A stretch of DNA of 64,000 nucleotides from Jiella avicenniae (GCF_021390325.1 NZ_JAJUWU010000014.1:62001-126000), one strand, 5' to 3'. Positions 1 to 8,483 are shown, counted from the first letter of the stretch. Notes: generated by a model from the letters alone, not told the origin. Numbers and translations: made by a program.

Positions 1-2
1 TG

Positions 3-119
3 GTCAACGGCCAGGCGACCTATCGCCGGCGGACGCCGCTCCGCCTGGAAGATGACGGCGAAGCACCGCTGCCGGCGCCGCAGATCCTGCTGTCGCCGGA
101 CGCGAGACGAAACGGATAG
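3..119 (+). CDS. 3' end of an unidentified gene (partial)
   Basis: An open frame enters from the left edge and stops at TAG (117-119), leaving 38 C-terminal residues that include LEDDGEAPLPAPQILLSPD. It runs in the direction of the lipoprotein gene that starts 41 bp later, so the two may be co-transcribed. No domain can be recognised from so short a tail. The coding assignment rests only on frame, strand and the lack of a competing feature. Confidence 0.35.
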   Translation, partial: VNGQATYRRRTPLRLEDDGEAPLPAPQILLSPDARRNG

Positions 120-160
120 AGACCCATACGACCCGAAAGCGACGCGACAGGAGAGGCATC

Positions 161-568
161 ATGCCGAAACCACTTGCCACCGCCGCCATCATCACGATCG
201 CCCTTGCGGGCGGCGCCTGCACGAGCACGGAGCGGCGACCGACGCCGCTGCCGGCGGCGGGAACGGCGCTGCCTGCGGCCGGCGTCGGGACGCTCGGCGG
301 ACAACCGAGTCTGACGCCGGCGGGACCGCAGCCCGGCGTGGGCACCCCGGTGGCCGGCACCGGCGGCAGCTGCAACGCCTCGGCCGCCAGCTTCGTGGTC
401 GGCCAGCTCGCCACCAGCGTCGCATCGGATCAGGCCAAGGAAGCGACGGGCGCCGAGGAAGTTCGCGTCCTTTTCCCCAACCAGCCGATCACCCAGGAAT
501 TCGTCGCCGGGCGGCTGAATCTCATGACCAACGCCGAGAACCGGATCACCGGCGTCCGCTGCGGCTGA
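161..568 (+). CDS. Putative lipoprotein, I78-type peptidase inhibitor-like
   Basis: A 135-residue exported protein. The start follows a good ribosome site (AGGAGAG, 8-9 bases upstream). The N-terminus is a signal sequence ending in a loose lipobox (LAGGAC), so the mature protein probably begins at the lipidated Cys20. A Pro/Gly/Ala-rich linker fills roughly residues 25-67. The C-terminal 60 residues resemble the I78 (Elastase_inhib_I78) family, with the closing pattern RLNLMTNAENRITGVRCG and Cys70/Cys134 placed to form the family's disulfide. Small periplasmic I78 proteins are thought to inhibit serine proteases, but many are known only by similarity. The family call is from pattern memory, not a search. 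A convergent hairpin separates it from the cytochrome c' gene. Confidence 0.7.
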   Translation: MPKPLATAAIITIALAGGACTSTERRPTPLPAAGTALPAAGVGTLGGQPSLTPAGPQPGVGTPVAGTGGSCNASAASFVVGQLATSVASDQAKEATGAEEVRVLFPNQPITQEFVAGRLNLMTNAENRITGVRCG

Positions 569-671
569 GTCCGTCGACGAGAGGCGCGGGGCCAGCCACG
601 AGTGGTGTTTGCACACCGGACCGGGCGGCCGAAGGTCGCCCCCCCACGGGCAAGGGTCATCGAGACGAAAG

Positions 672-694
672 CGGGCCGGCTGATGACCGGCCCG
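672..694. terminator. GC-rich hairpin between convergent genes
   Basis: CGGGCCGG (672-679) and CCGGCCCG (687-694) form a perfect 8-bp stem with a 7-base loop. There is no T run on either side. It lies between the I78 lipoprotein gene and the convergent cytochrome c' gene and may end or stabilise both transcripts. Confidence 0.5.
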
Positions 695-725
695 AAGAGG
701 GGCTTCCGCGCAGAGGGTCTCGACC

Positions 726-1187
726 TCAATCGTCGTCGATGCGGAAGTCCTCGTGGCAGCCCTTGCAGTTCTGGGCGACCTTGCCGAAGGCCTGCTTGAA
801 GGCGTCGACGTCTTGCGGAGCCGCGTCCATCGCGGCTTTCGTGTCTTCCTGATACTTGGCGAGGGCGGCCTCGAACTCATCCGGCTTCTCCCAGATGGCG
901 GGGGCCGCCTCGGTCTTGCCGCCGGTCTTGGAATCCTCGGGGAAGTAGTCACCGAATTTCACCGAGACCTCGTGCATCTGCGTGAAGATCTCGGTCGCCT
1001 TTTCGGCCGAGAATTCCGCCTCGCCCTTGAGGATCGCGCCGGCGGCCTTGGCGGCCTTGCCGTTGTCTTCCATCAGCTCCTGGCGCGCCTTGATCGCCTC
1101 GAGATTCTGGGCAAGGGCGGGCCCGGCGACGAGTGCTGCGCCACAAAGGGCGAGAACGGCAAGGCCCAAGGGGCGGCAGTCGGTCAT
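726..1187 (-). CDS. Cytochrome c' (class II cytochrome c)
   Basis: A 153-residue periplasmic haem protein. Residues 1-26 are a Sec signal peptide ending ALAQ. The rest is helical and ends in NCKGCHEDFR, with haem-binding Cys141, Cys144 and His145 only nine residues from the C-terminus. That C-terminal position is diagnostic of class II cytochromes (cytochrome c'), which bind NO or CO and are linked to resistance to nitrosative stress. The length fits the family (about 130 mature residues). An AGGAG site precedes the ATG. Upstream, an 8-base CTGATAAA motif occurs twice, 17 bp apart (1294-1318), and may be promoter or operator sequence. The gene stands alone, next to sodB. Confidence 0.93.
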   Translation of the reverse strand: MTDCRPLGLAVLALCGAALVAGPALAQNLEAIKARQELMEDNGKAAKAAGAILKGEAEFSAEKATEIFTQMHEVSVKFGDYFPEDSKTGGKTEAAPAIWEKPDEFEAALAKYQEDTKAAMDAAPQDVDAFKQAFGKVAQNCKGCHEDFRIDDD

Positions 1188-1326
1188 GTGGAGGCTCCTT
1201 GATAGATCGCCGCAATCGGCGCGGACCCGGTTGAAGCTGGAACAGTTCCAGTCTCGGGCAACGGCCTGACGACGATCCGACGGTCACAAACAGGTTTATC
1301 AGAGAGCCGTTTTATCAGCGGGACGA

Positions 1327-1359
1327 ACGAAAACCGCCCCGGCACGGCTGCCGGGGCGG
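1327..1359 (-). terminator. Rho-independent terminator of sodB
   Basis: Read on the minus strand, an 11-bp perfect stem (CCGCCCCGGCA / TGCCGGGGCGG, 1334-1359) with a 4-base loop is followed by TTTTCGTTCG. It lies 67 bp past the sodB stop. Confidence 0.88.
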
Positions 1360-1425
1360 ATCGGGTCTCATCGCATTTCGCGTCCCCGCAGCGGCTGGCG
1401 CCGCGGGAAGGGCCGAGGGCGCCGG

Positions 1426-2028
1426 TCAGCCGGCCGCCTTCTCGTAGCATTCGAGGACATAGTCCCAGTTGACGAGACTGTCGACGAAGGCCGACAGGTA
1501 CTTCGGACGGGCGTTGCGATAGTCGATGTAATAGGAGTGCTCCCACACGTCGACGCCGAGGATGGGCGTCGCCCCGTGGACGAGCGGGTTTTCGCCGTTC
1601 GGCGTCTTCATGATTTCGAGCTTGCCGTTCTTGACCGCGACCCAGGCCCAGCCCGAGCCGAACTGGCCGGCCCCGGCCGCCTCGAAATCCGCCTTGAACT
1701 TGTCGTAGCCGCCGAGATCGCTGTCGAAGGCGGTCTGCAGCTTGCCGGGCAGGCTCTTGCCGCCGCCATTCGGCTTCATCCACTTCCAGAAGTGGATGTG
1801 GTTGTAGTGCTGGCCGGCGTTGTTGAACAGCGCCTGGTCGGTGCCGTAGGACTTCTTGACGATCTCCTCCAGCGGAAGATCGGCCATGCCGGCCTTTTCC
1901 GCCAGCTCGTTGCCCTTCGTGACATAGGCCTGGTGATGCTTGTCGTGGTGGAACTCGAGAGTTTCCTTCGACATGTACGGGCCCAGCGCGTCATAGGCAT
2001 AGGGAAGCTCGGGCAATTCGAAAGCCAT
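1426..2028 (-). CDS. sodB: Superoxide dismutase, Fe type
   Basis: A 200-residue enzyme that converts superoxide to oxygen and hydrogen peroxide, probably in the cytoplasm since there is no signal peptide. The start at 2028 follows AAGGAGACGACG; the longer open frame upstream lacks a ribosome site and family similarity. Metal ligands are visible: His27 in FHHDKHHQAY, His77 in NHIHFW, and the Asp and His of the DVWEHSYY signature. Gln73 in NNAGQHYNH sits where Fe-type enzymes carry the active-site glutamine, so iron is favoured over manganese; some family members accept either. It is monocistronic with a strong terminator. Confidence 0.96.
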   Translation of the reverse strand: MAFELPELPYAYDALGPYMSKETLEFHHDKHHQAYVTKGNELAEKAGMADLPLEEIVKKSYGTDQALFNNAGQHYNHIHFWKWMKPNGGGKSLPGKLQTAFDSDLGGYDKFKADFEAAGAGQFGSGWAWVAVKNGKLEIMKTPNGENPLVHGATPILGVDVWEHSYYIDYRNARPKYLSAFVDSLVNWDYVLECYEKAAG

Positions 2029-2196
2029 CGTCGTCTCCTTCTGATGTGATTGGTCCTGGCGGAGCACCGTCGCCGACGGCCATCCGCTTTGAAGGAAAAC
2101 ATAGGTGGCGATGCCTGTCCGTCCACCGCCCACCGGCCGGCCGTGAGCACTTCGGACGTCGCGTCGTCGAGGACCGGACGTCCGCCCGCAAACGCT

Positions 2197-3072
2197 TCAG
2201 GCGCCTTTGCGCGCAAAGGCCATGTAGGCCTCGCGTGCTTGCCGATAGACCGACCCGGGCTGCAGTTCGCGGCCCTCGATGCGGCTGATCGGCACGACCT
2301 TGGAATGATTGCCCGTCGAGAAGATTTCGTCGGCGGCCATGAACTCGGCGACGCTGAGGCTTTTCTCGACCACCTCGCGGCCGGCCTCGCGCAGCAGCGC
2401 GATCACCCGCTGGCGGGTGATGCCGTTCAGGAAGCAGCCGTTCGGGACGGGAGTATAAACGATGCCGTCCTTGACGCAGAAGACGTTCGACGTGCCGGTC
2501 TCGGCGACGTTGCCGAGCATGTCGAGTACGAGGGCATTGTCGAAACCGCGATCCCTGGCTTCGAGGATCGCCCGGGCGTTGTTCGGGTAGAGGCAGCCGG
2601 CCTTGGCGAGGGTCGGCATCGTCTCCGGCGTCGGCCGGCGGAACGGCGAGACGGTGACCGAAAAGCCGGCCGGCTCGAGCATCGGCGTCTCGTAGAGGCA
2701 GAGGCAGAAGCGCGTCGACTCCGGATCGGCGGAGACGCCCATGTAGCCGCCGGCCTCGGCCCAGTACATCGGCCGGATGTAGACCGCCGTCTCGCCGGAA
2801 AAGCCTTCGAGACCCTGCCGCGCCAGCGCCTCGATCTCCTCGGCCGCGACCGTGGCCTTGAGGCCGAGCGCCTCGGCCGAACGGTTGACGCGCCGGCAAT
2901 GCCGGTCGAGATCGGGGGCGACGCCGTCGAACCAGCGGGCCCCGTCGAACACCGAAGAGGCCATCCACATGACGTGGCTCTTCGGCCCGACCAGCGCCGG
3001 GCTGCCCTCGTGCCATGTACCGTCGACGAAGGTGCGGGTGCGAAGCTCCGCGGCGTTGGACGCATGCGACAT
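2197..3072 (-). CDS. Branched-chain amino acid aminotransferase (class IV PLP)
   Basis: A 291-residue fold-type IV PLP enzyme, most like branched-chain aminotransferases that interconvert Leu, Ile and Val with their 2-oxo acids. The start at 3072 follows GAGGAGAAATTTCG. Lys157 in TLAKAGCLYPNNA is the Schiff-base lysine. The family glutamate and phosphate-binding segment appear as VAETGTSNVF, followed by NGITRQRVI. The length matches the family. Many Rhizobiales have several paralogues and I see no ilv neighbours, so the preferred substrate (branched-chain or another 2-oxo acid) is inferred only. The neighbour genes are unrelated. Confidence 0.9.
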   Translation of the reverse strand: MSHASNAAELRTRTFVDGTWHEGSPALVGPKSHVMWMASSVFDGARWFDGVAPDLDRHCRRVNRSAEALGLKATVAAEEIEALARQGLEGFSGETAVYIRPMYWAEAGGYMGVSADPESTRFCLCLYETPMLEPAGFSVTVSPFRRPTPETMPTLAKAGCLYPNNARAILEARDRGFDNALVLDMLGNVAETGTSNVFCVKDGIVYTPVPNGCFLNGITRQRVIALLREAGREVVEKSLSVAEFMAADEIFSTGNHSKVVPISRIEGRELQPGSVYRQAREAYMAFARKGA

Positions 3073-3283
3073 CGAAATTTCTCCTCTCGGCCCATCACGC
3101 GGCGGCGCTAACGTCGAGAAGGCGTCGCGCGCAAGACCGCGTCGGCGACGATGGGCGCCGGGGCCATGGCCCGGCCTAGCGCCGGCGGCGAGACTTTTCA
3201 ATCACGATGCCTAGGCGACGGGCGGCGCCTGCACCATCTTTCGGGCCGTATCTCCCGCCGCCACCCCGAAAAGGGACGTCGCC

Positions 3284-3946
3284 TTGCATTCGGTCTATGT
3301 CTTCGATGCCTACGGAACCCTGTTCGACACCGGCGCGGCCGTCGCCAAGCATGCCGGGCGCATCGGCCCGGCCGGCAGAGAGCTCGCCGAGGTGTGGCGG
3401 CGCAAGCAGCTCGAATATTCCTGGGTCCGTGGGCTGATGGGCGACGACAGCCGGAATTTCTGGCAGCTGACCGAGGACGCCCTCGACTACGCGTTCGAAA
3501 AGGTCGCCGGGGTCGATCCGAAACTTCGCGAGCCGCTCATCGAGGCCTATCGCGATCTCGACTGCTACGAGGAAGTCCCCGCGACGCTGCGGGCGCTGAA
3601 GGAACGCGAGGCGCGCGTCGCGATCCTCTCCAACGGTTCGCGCGACATGCTGTCGAGGGCGGTCCGCTCCGCCGGGCTCGAAACCCTGGTCGACGAGATA
3701 TTCTCGGCCGAGGACTGCGGCACCTACAAGACGGCGCCCGCCGTCTACGAGATGGTGACGACGCATTTCCGCATCTATCCGGATGCCGTCTCGTTCCAGT
3801 CGTCGAACCGCTGGGACGTCGCCGGCGCGAGACGCTTCGGCTTCCACAGCGTCTGGATCAACCGCAGGGGCGAGCCGGACGAATATCTCGACCTTGCGCC
3901 CGACGCGATCCTGCCCGACCTCAAAACCCTGTCCGCCCGGATCTGA
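3284..3946 (+). CDS. HAD-superfamily haloacid dehalogenase, type II
   Basis: A 220-residue protein with the layout of L-2-haloacid dehalogenases, which hydrolyse (S)-2-haloacids to (R)-2-hydroxy acids through an aspartyl ester. The motifs are in place: nucleophile Asp8 in VFDAYGTLFD, Ser116-Asn117 in ILSNGS, Lys149 in TYKTAP, and SSNRWDVAGA with Asp178. The start is TTG at 3284, since no ATG or GTG precedes the conserved FDAYGT strand in frame; AAGGGA lies 7-8 bases upstream. Type II haloacid dehalogenase is the closest family name, but many members have unknown natural substrates. It diverges from the aminotransferase gene. Confidence 0.88.
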   Translation: MHSVYVFDAYGTLFDTGAAVAKHAGRIGPAGRELAEVWRRKQLEYSWVRGLMGDDSRNFWQLTEDALDYAFEKVAGVDPKLREPLIEAYRDLDCYEEVPATLRALKEREARVAILSNGSRDMLSRAVRSAGLETLVDEIFSAEDCGTYKTAPAVYEMVTTHFRIYPDAVSFQSSNRWDVAGARRFGFHSVWINRRGEPDEYLDLAPDAILPDLKTLSARI

Positions 3947-4181
3947 TGCTGCGAGCGAAAGCAGCGCGTTCCACTCGCTCCGGAAGGCGCGTCGTCGGTC
4001 CTGCGGATGCCGACCCTGCCCGCCGTCATGGCATTCATGCCACACTGCGCCAAAGCCTGCGATTTCAACGGTCTGTGATCGTGGAACCGCCCCGGCTCGA
4101 CGACCGTTGGTGTACAATGAATTCCTAACGGCTCGGTCCTACGATGGCCGAGATCCCAACAAGAAGAATCAGGCTGGAAGA

Positions 4182-4889
4182 ATGAGCGCAAACAACGATC
4201 GTGCCCTGTCGCGGCGCGGCTTCCTTTCGATCGCCGGCGTCGGGGCACTGGCCGCGGCCTCCGGCTGTTCGAGTTCATCGAGGGCCCGCATCGCATCTCT
4301 CACCGCATTTTCGGGTGGCGGTAGCTACGGAAGCCCGCATTACAGGACCATGTACGGCCAGATGGTCGACAATGGCGAGGTGATCCCGGCCGTCAACCTC
4401 AACCGCGTTCCCGAACAGTTTCTCCGCCGCGAAGTCGCCGATCCGACCGGCGAAAAGCCCGGCACGATCGTCGTCGATACCGACGCGAAATTCGCCTACT
4501 ACGTGATGCCCGGCGGGCGTGCGATGCGCTACGGCGTCGGCGTCGGTCGCGAGGGCTTCGGCTGGAGCGGCCGCGCGGACGTCCGGGCCAAGAAGATCTG
4601 GCCGACCTGGACCCCGCCGCGCGAGATGATCGAACGAAAGCCCGATCTCGCGGAATATGCCGGCGGCATGCCCGGCGGCATCATGAACCCGCTCGGCGCG
4701 CGGGCGATGTATCTCTATCAGGGCAATCGCGACACCCTCTACCGCCTGCACGGATCGCCGGAATACTGGACGATCGGCACCAACGATTCGTCGGGCTGCA
4801 TCCGCTTCATGAATCAGGACATCATCGACCTCTACGGTCGGGTCAAGGTCGGCACCCCGGTGCTGGTGCGCGCGGGCGCCTACGTCTGA
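4182..4889 (+). CDS. L,D-transpeptidase (YkuD domain), Tat/lipoprotein-like export
   Basis: A 235-residue exported protein. The N-terminus reads SRRGFLSIAGVGALAAASGC, a twin-arginine-like signal ending in a lipobox with Cys at about residue 28. The C-terminal half is a YkuD catalytic domain: His190 in YRLHGSPEYW and nucleophile Cys206 in SSGCIRF. Such enzymes make 3-3 peptidoglycan cross-links or attach proteins to peptidoglycan in the periplasm. The start at 4182 is the first that gives a signal peptide; the longer open frame upstream is antisense-like. TACAAT at 4113-4118 could be its -10 box, without a clear -35. A strong terminator follows. Confidence 0.92.
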   Translation: MSANNDRALSRRGFLSIAGVGALAAASGCSSSSRARIASLTAFSGGGSYGSPHYRTMYGQMVDNGEVIPAVNLNRVPEQFLRREVADPTGEKPGTIVVDTDAKFAYYVMPGGRAMRYGVGVGREGFGWSGRADVRAKKIWPTWTPPREMIERKPDLAEYAGGMPGGIMNPLGARAMYLYQGNRDTLYRLHGSPEYWTIGTNDSSGCIRFMNQDIIDLYGRVKVGTPVLVRAGAYV

Positions 4890-4914
4890 GGCACATTCGA
4901 AGGTCGAGACCGAA

Positions 4915-4945
4915 AGGCGAGTGGCTTCGGCGGCTCGCCTTTTTC
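4915..4945 (+). terminator. Rho-independent terminator
   Basis: AGGCGAG (4915-4921) pairs with CTCGCCT (4934-4940), with a 12-base loop, followed by TTTTC. It lies 25 bp past the L,D-transpeptidase stop and isolates that gene from the reductase gene downstream. Confidence 0.85.
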
Positions 4946-5032
4946 ATGCGCCGCGGTGCATCCCGGTCGGTGGAACTCCCTTGCATCGGCGCCGTTGGCT
5001 TCGAACCATTCCAGACAGACAGGACCGGTTCG

Positions 5033-6610
5033 ATGCAACACGACGTCGCCGCTTTTTCCGACCTTTCCGAGAACGGCCTTCACGAGGTCGAGGCCGGAGG
5101 GCTGAAGATCCTCCTCGCCCGCGATGGCGACCGGGTGCTCGCCACCGGGGCCCACTGCACCCACAAGGGCGCGCCGCTCAAGAACGGCACGCGCATCGGA
5201 AACCGCATCATCTGTCCCTGGCATCACGCCAATTTCGATCTGTCGACGGGCGATCACATCGAACCGCCCGGTCAGGGCTGCCTCGCCCGCTTCGAAACCG
5301 CCGTCGTCGATGGCCGCGTCCTCGTGGAACTGCCGGAAGGGGCCGGCGAACACCGGCCGGAGGTCGAGCCGGCAGCGCGCAAGGCGGGCGGCAACCGGAT
5401 CTTCGCCATCGTCGGCGGCGGCGCGGCCGGGCTCGCCTGTGCGCAGGAACTGGTGCGCCGAGGCTTCGACGGGCGCATCGTGATGTTTTCCGACGACGGC
5501 GAGACGCCCTACGACCGCACGGCCCTGTCGAAGACCTATCTGGCGGGCAAGACCTCCGACGACGATCTTCCCCTCGTCGGCGCCGGCGGCCTCGATGCGA
5601 TCGGCGTCGAGCGGATCACCGAACGGGTCGAGCGGATCGATGCGGCGAACCGGACGATCCATTTTGCCGGCAAGGACGGCGTCGGCGAGGGCCTCGTCTA
5701 CGACCGCTGCTTCGCCGCGCCGGGCAGCGCCTCCGCCACTCTTCCCCTCGACAACGCCGATCTACCGAACGTCCATACGCTGCGCACCCACGACGATGCC
5801 AGGCGGTTGAAGAAGGCGGCCGAAGCCGCGCAGAACGTCGTCATCGTCGGCTCGGGCTTCATCGGCATGGAAGCGGCCGCCGGCTTCGTTTCGAACGGCA
5901 AGACCGTGACGGTCGTCTCGCAGGAGACGCTGCCCTTCGAGAGCAAGTGGGGCGAGGCCGTCGCCGGGCAGATCGTCGGCCAGCACCGCGCCAAGGGCGT
6001 CACCGTCAAGACCAACACCGGCGTCGCGGCGATCGAGGAAAAGCGCGGCCATGTGAGCGCGGTGCATCTTTCGAGCGGCGAGGAAGTGCCGGCCGACATG
6101 GTGCTGATCGCCGTCGGCGCCAGGCCGCGGCTGTCGATCTTCGGCGAGGCGGCAGAGGCCGCGGGCGGCGTCGAGGTCGGCCCAGACCTGTCCGTCGATG
6201 CGAGCCTCTTCGCCGGCGGGGACGTCGCGAAGGTCCCGCTGCACGGGCGGGGCTATGCCACCCGGATCGAACATTGGCGGGTCGCCGAGCAGCACGGGCG
6301 CCACGCCGCCCGCGCGATGCTGGGCGACACCACCCCCTTCACCGGCGTGCCGTTCTTCTGGTCCGCGCAATACGGCCCGATCCACTATGTCGGCCACGCC
6401 AAGGTCTACGACGAATGCCACATCGAGGGGGATCTGGCGGCGGGCAGCTACACCGCCTTCTACGTCAAGGACGACAAGGTGATTGCCGCCCTCGGCCGCG
6501 GCAAGGCCGACGTCACCGCCGATCTGCACGGACTGATGCTCACGTCGGATCCGACCCCGGCAAAGAGCAGCCTCGAGGCCGTCGGCTGGGATCCGAAGAA
6601 GCTTCTCTGA
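5033..6610 (+). CDS. Rieske [2Fe-2S] / FAD-NAD(P)H oxidoreductase, AIF-like
   Basis: A 525-residue fusion. Residues 1-105 are a Rieske ferredoxin domain with ligands Cys42/His44 (HCTHKGAPL) and Cys61/His64 (CPWHH). Residues about 122-430 form a pyridine nucleotide-disulfide oxidoreductase unit with an FAD-binding GGGAAG at 128-133 and an NAD(P)H-binding GSGFIG at about 273-278. The C-terminal ~90 residues match the reductase C-terminal domain of ferredoxin reductases. The order matches AIFM3-like and rubredoxin/ferredoxin reductase-like proteins. It probably shuttles electrons between NADH and an iron-sulfur partner; the partner is unknown and none is encoded nearby. The ATG at 5033 is preferred to an upstream in-frame ATG because it sits directly before the Rieske fold. 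Confidence 0.88.
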   Translation: MQHDVAAFSDLSENGLHEVEAGGLKILLARDGDRVLATGAHCTHKGAPLKNGTRIGNRIICPWHHANFDLSTGDHIEPPGQGCLARFETAVVDGRVLVELPEGAGEHRPEVEPAARKAGGNRIFAIVGGGAAGLACAQELVRRGFDGRIVMFSDDGETPYDRTALSKTYLAGKTSDDDLPLVGAGGLDAIGVERITERVERIDAANRTIHFAGKDGVGEGLVYDRCFAAPGSASATLPLDNADLPNVHTLRTHDDARRLKKAAEAAQNVVIVGSGFIGMEAAAGFVSNGKTVTVVSQETLPFESKWGEAVAGQIVGQHRAKGVTVKTNTGVAAIEEKRGHVSAVHLSSGEEVPADMVLIAVGARPRLSIFGEAAEAAGGVEVGPDLSVDASLFAGGDVAKVPLHGRGYATRIEHWRVAEQHGRHAARAMLGDTTPFTGVPFFWSAQYGPIHYVGHAKVYDECHIEGDLAAGSYTAFYVKDDKVIAALGRGKADVTADLHGLMLTSDPTPAKSSLEAVGWDPKKLL

Positions 6611-6625
6611 AAACCATCTCTCACG

Positions 6626-6649
6626 GGCCGCCGGCGCAGCCCGGCGGCC
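6626..6649 (+). terminator. GC hairpin after the Rieske-FAD gene
   Basis: GGCCGCCGG (6626-6634) pairs with CCGGCGGCC (6641-6649) around a 6-base loop, 15 bp past the stop. There is no T tract, so it is a possible terminator or mRNA-stabilising hairpin. Confidence 0.5.
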
Positions 6650-6799
6650 GGGTCGAGCCGTCGGTCGTTCGCGCGGTCGGTTTCCGCCGGCCCGCGACGG
6701 CTGTGGCACCCCGGTTCGGCACGGCGCCTGCGACGCCGCGCGAACTCACGCCCATGTGAACGCGCCGAGATGTCGCGGCGAAAAAATTTCTGCATGGTT

Positions 6800-6825
6800 G
6801 AAACGAAGACCCGGACTGCTTCGAA
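6800..6825 (+). promoter_or_regulatory. Candidate ECF sigma self-promoter
   Basis: GAAACG (6800-6805) and CGAA (6822-6825) are spaced by exactly 16 bases, a layout like ECF promoters with an AAC-type -35 and a CGAA -10. The predicted transcription start falls within a few bases of the sigma gene ATG at 6835, which also lacks a clear ribosome site, so a leaderless autoregulated message is possible. The match is short and could be chance. Confidence 0.3.
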
Positions 6826-6834
6826 AGAAACCCC

Positions 6835-7389
6835 ATGCAGCCTGCCTCTCCGTCAAAGCTTCAGGGGCTCGACGACCTCCTGCGGCGCGCGCTGGCGGGT
6901 GACGAGCGTGCCTATCGAGCCTTCCTGACCGATGCGGCGACGATCGTCCGCCGCTTTGCGGCGCAGCGCATGCCGCGCCATTCGGCGGGTTTCGACCTGG
7001 AAGATCTCGTCCAGGAGATCCTCCTGGCGGTCCACGCCAAGCGCCACACCTGGCGACCGGGCGAGCCGGTGGGACCGTGGCTCTTCGCCATCGCGCGTTA
7101 CAAGGCGATCGACGCCTATCGGCGGCGGGGCAAGCGGATCGAGATCGACATCGCCGGGATGGGCGACGTGTTCGAGGATCCCGCTGGCGCGCCGACCGCG
7201 ATCGCCCAGGACGTCAGCCGGGCGGTCGCCTCGCTCGGCGGACGGCAGCGGGCTGTGGTCTCGGCACTGTCGGTCGAGGGCAAGTCGATCAGCCAGACCG
7301 CCCGCGAACTCGATATGAGCGAGGGGGCGGTCAGGGTGGCGTTTCACCGGGGGCTCTCGGCGATCGCCAGGAAATTCGGAAGAGATTGA
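6835..7389 (+). CDS. ECF RNA polymerase sigma factor
   Basis: A 184-residue sigma-70-family factor of ECF size. Region 2 (about residues 25-95) includes DLEDLVQEILLAVHAKRHTW and the WLFAIARYKAIDAYRRR segment. Region 4 (about 125-180) includes SISQTARELDMSEGAVRVAFHRGL, a helix-turn-helix for -35 recognition. It overlaps the next gene by one base (TGATG). That gene encodes an NrsF-type membrane protein, the known anti-sigma partner of this class (Caulobacter SigF-NrsF). By analogy it answers an envelope or oxidative stress. The regulon is unknown; a self-promoter is proposed just upstream. Confidence 0.92.
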   Translation: MQPASPSKLQGLDDLLRRALAGDERAYRAFLTDAATIVRRFAAQRMPRHSAGFDLEDLVQEILLAVHAKRHTWRPGEPVGPWLFAIARYKAIDAYRRRGKRIEIDIAGMGDVFEDPAGAPTAIAQDVSRAVASLGGRQRAVVSALSVEGKSISQTARELDMSEGAVRVAFHRGLSAIARKFGRD

Positions 7390-8027
7390 TGCAGACGGAT
7401 CAGTTGATCGCGGATCTGGCGAGCCAGGCGACCCGCCCCAAAAACCAATTCACGTTGCCGCTCTGGCTCGCGGTCGCGCTGGCACCGTTCGTCGCCCTTG
7501 CGGTCTTCATGCCGATGCTCGGCCCGCGGGCGAATTTCGTGGCATCGCTCGCGACGGTCCGCTTCGACATGAAGTTCGTCGTGACGGGGCTTCTCGCGGT
7601 GACCGCGCTCGCCCTTCTCGCCGCCCTCGCCCGGCCGGCACGCCCGGTCGCGTACCGGCTGAAGTGGCTGGCATTGCCGACGCTGATGCTTCTCGCCGCG
7701 GTCGTCGTCGAACTTCTCGTGGTGCCCGAAGCCGCATGGGCGGAGCGAGCCGTCGGCCAGAATGCGCGGAACTGTCTGATCGCCATTCCGACGATGGGAG
7801 CGCCCGTCCTCGCCCTGTTCCTGTATGCGCTCTCTGATCAGGCGCCGACCCGGCCGGCCCTCTCTGGCGCCGTCGCCGGACTCGCTGCCGCAGGGATTTC
7901 CGCCATCTTCTACGCCGCCCACTGTCCCGACGATTCGCCACTCTTCGTCGCCGTCTGGTATCCGCTGGCGACGGCGATCCTCGTCGTCGGCGGGGCCGGC
8001 GTCGGCAGCCGGCTCCTGCGCTGGTAG
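7389..8027 (+). CDS. NrsF-family (DUF1109) membrane anti-sigma factor
   Basis: A 212-residue integral membrane protein with a short cytoplasmic N-terminus (about 25 residues) and six hydrophobic segments. The start codon overlaps the sigma gene stop, so the two are translationally coupled. Length, topology and the partner gene match NrsF/DUF1109, which holds the sigma factor at the membrane until a signal releases it. In Caulobacter NrsF, two cysteines are important for sensing; here cysteines occur at NARNCLIAIP and AAHCPDD, in the later loops and helices. Their equivalence is inferred, not checked by alignment. Confidence 0.85.
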   Translation: MQTDQLIADLASQATRPKNQFTLPLWLAVALAPFVALAVFMPMLGPRANFVASLATVRFDMKFVVTGLLAVTALALLAALARPARPVAYRLKWLALPTLMLLAAVVVELLVVPEAAWAERAVGQNARNCLIAIPTMGAPVLALFLYALSDQAPTRPALSGAVAGLAAAGISAIFYAAHCPDDSPLFVAVWYPLATAILVVGGAGVGSRLLRW

Positions 8028-8069
8028 CGTCGCCGGACGGCAATCGCCGCCCGGAACGACCAGCTCGCC

Positions 8070-8483
8070 TCAGGCCTCGCCTTCCGGCTCCATCTGGCCG
8101 AAGGACGGCATCTCGTCGCGGATGCGCGACAGGACGCCGACGAAGGCCCGCGCGAAGCCGTGGAAGCGATCGCCGACTTCCTCGCGATCGGCCACCCGGA
8201 TCGCGTCGCCTTCGGCGTTGAGCACGGCGAAGAACACCCGCCCCCGGCTTTCGCCCGCCTCGCCCATGTGGATCGCGGCGATCTCGATGGCGTCCTCGAA
8301 GGACCCGTCCGTCGGCATGGCGAAGAGGAATTCGCCGCCGATCATCTCCGCGGCTTGCCGGACGCAGTCGGCAAATGCGACCTCGCCGAGGTCGCTCGTC
8401 CCGAGTGCCAGCTCGAACTCGACCGCCTCGACGCCTTCGCCGGCCTCGAACGGATCGGTCTCGACGGCTTGATTCATCTGCAT
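8070..8483 (-). CDS. Hypothetical acidic protein
   Basis: I do not recognise this 137-residue protein. It is strongly acidic, has no signal peptide or membrane segment, and looks soluble and alpha/beta (for example RGRVFFAVLNAEGDAIRV). The start at 8483 follows CGAGGGG at fair spacing; a longer frame to 8552 lacks a ribosome site. It lies convergent to the sigma/NrsF pair and divergent from the acyl-CoA ligase gene. Confidence 0.7.
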   Translation of the reverse strand: MQMNQAVETDPFEAGEGVEAVEFELALGTSDLGEVAFADCVRQAAEMIGGEFLFAMPTDGSFEDAIEIAAIHMGEAGESRGRVFFAVLNAEGDAIRVADREEVGDRFHGFARAFVGVLSRIRDEMPSFGQMEPEGEA

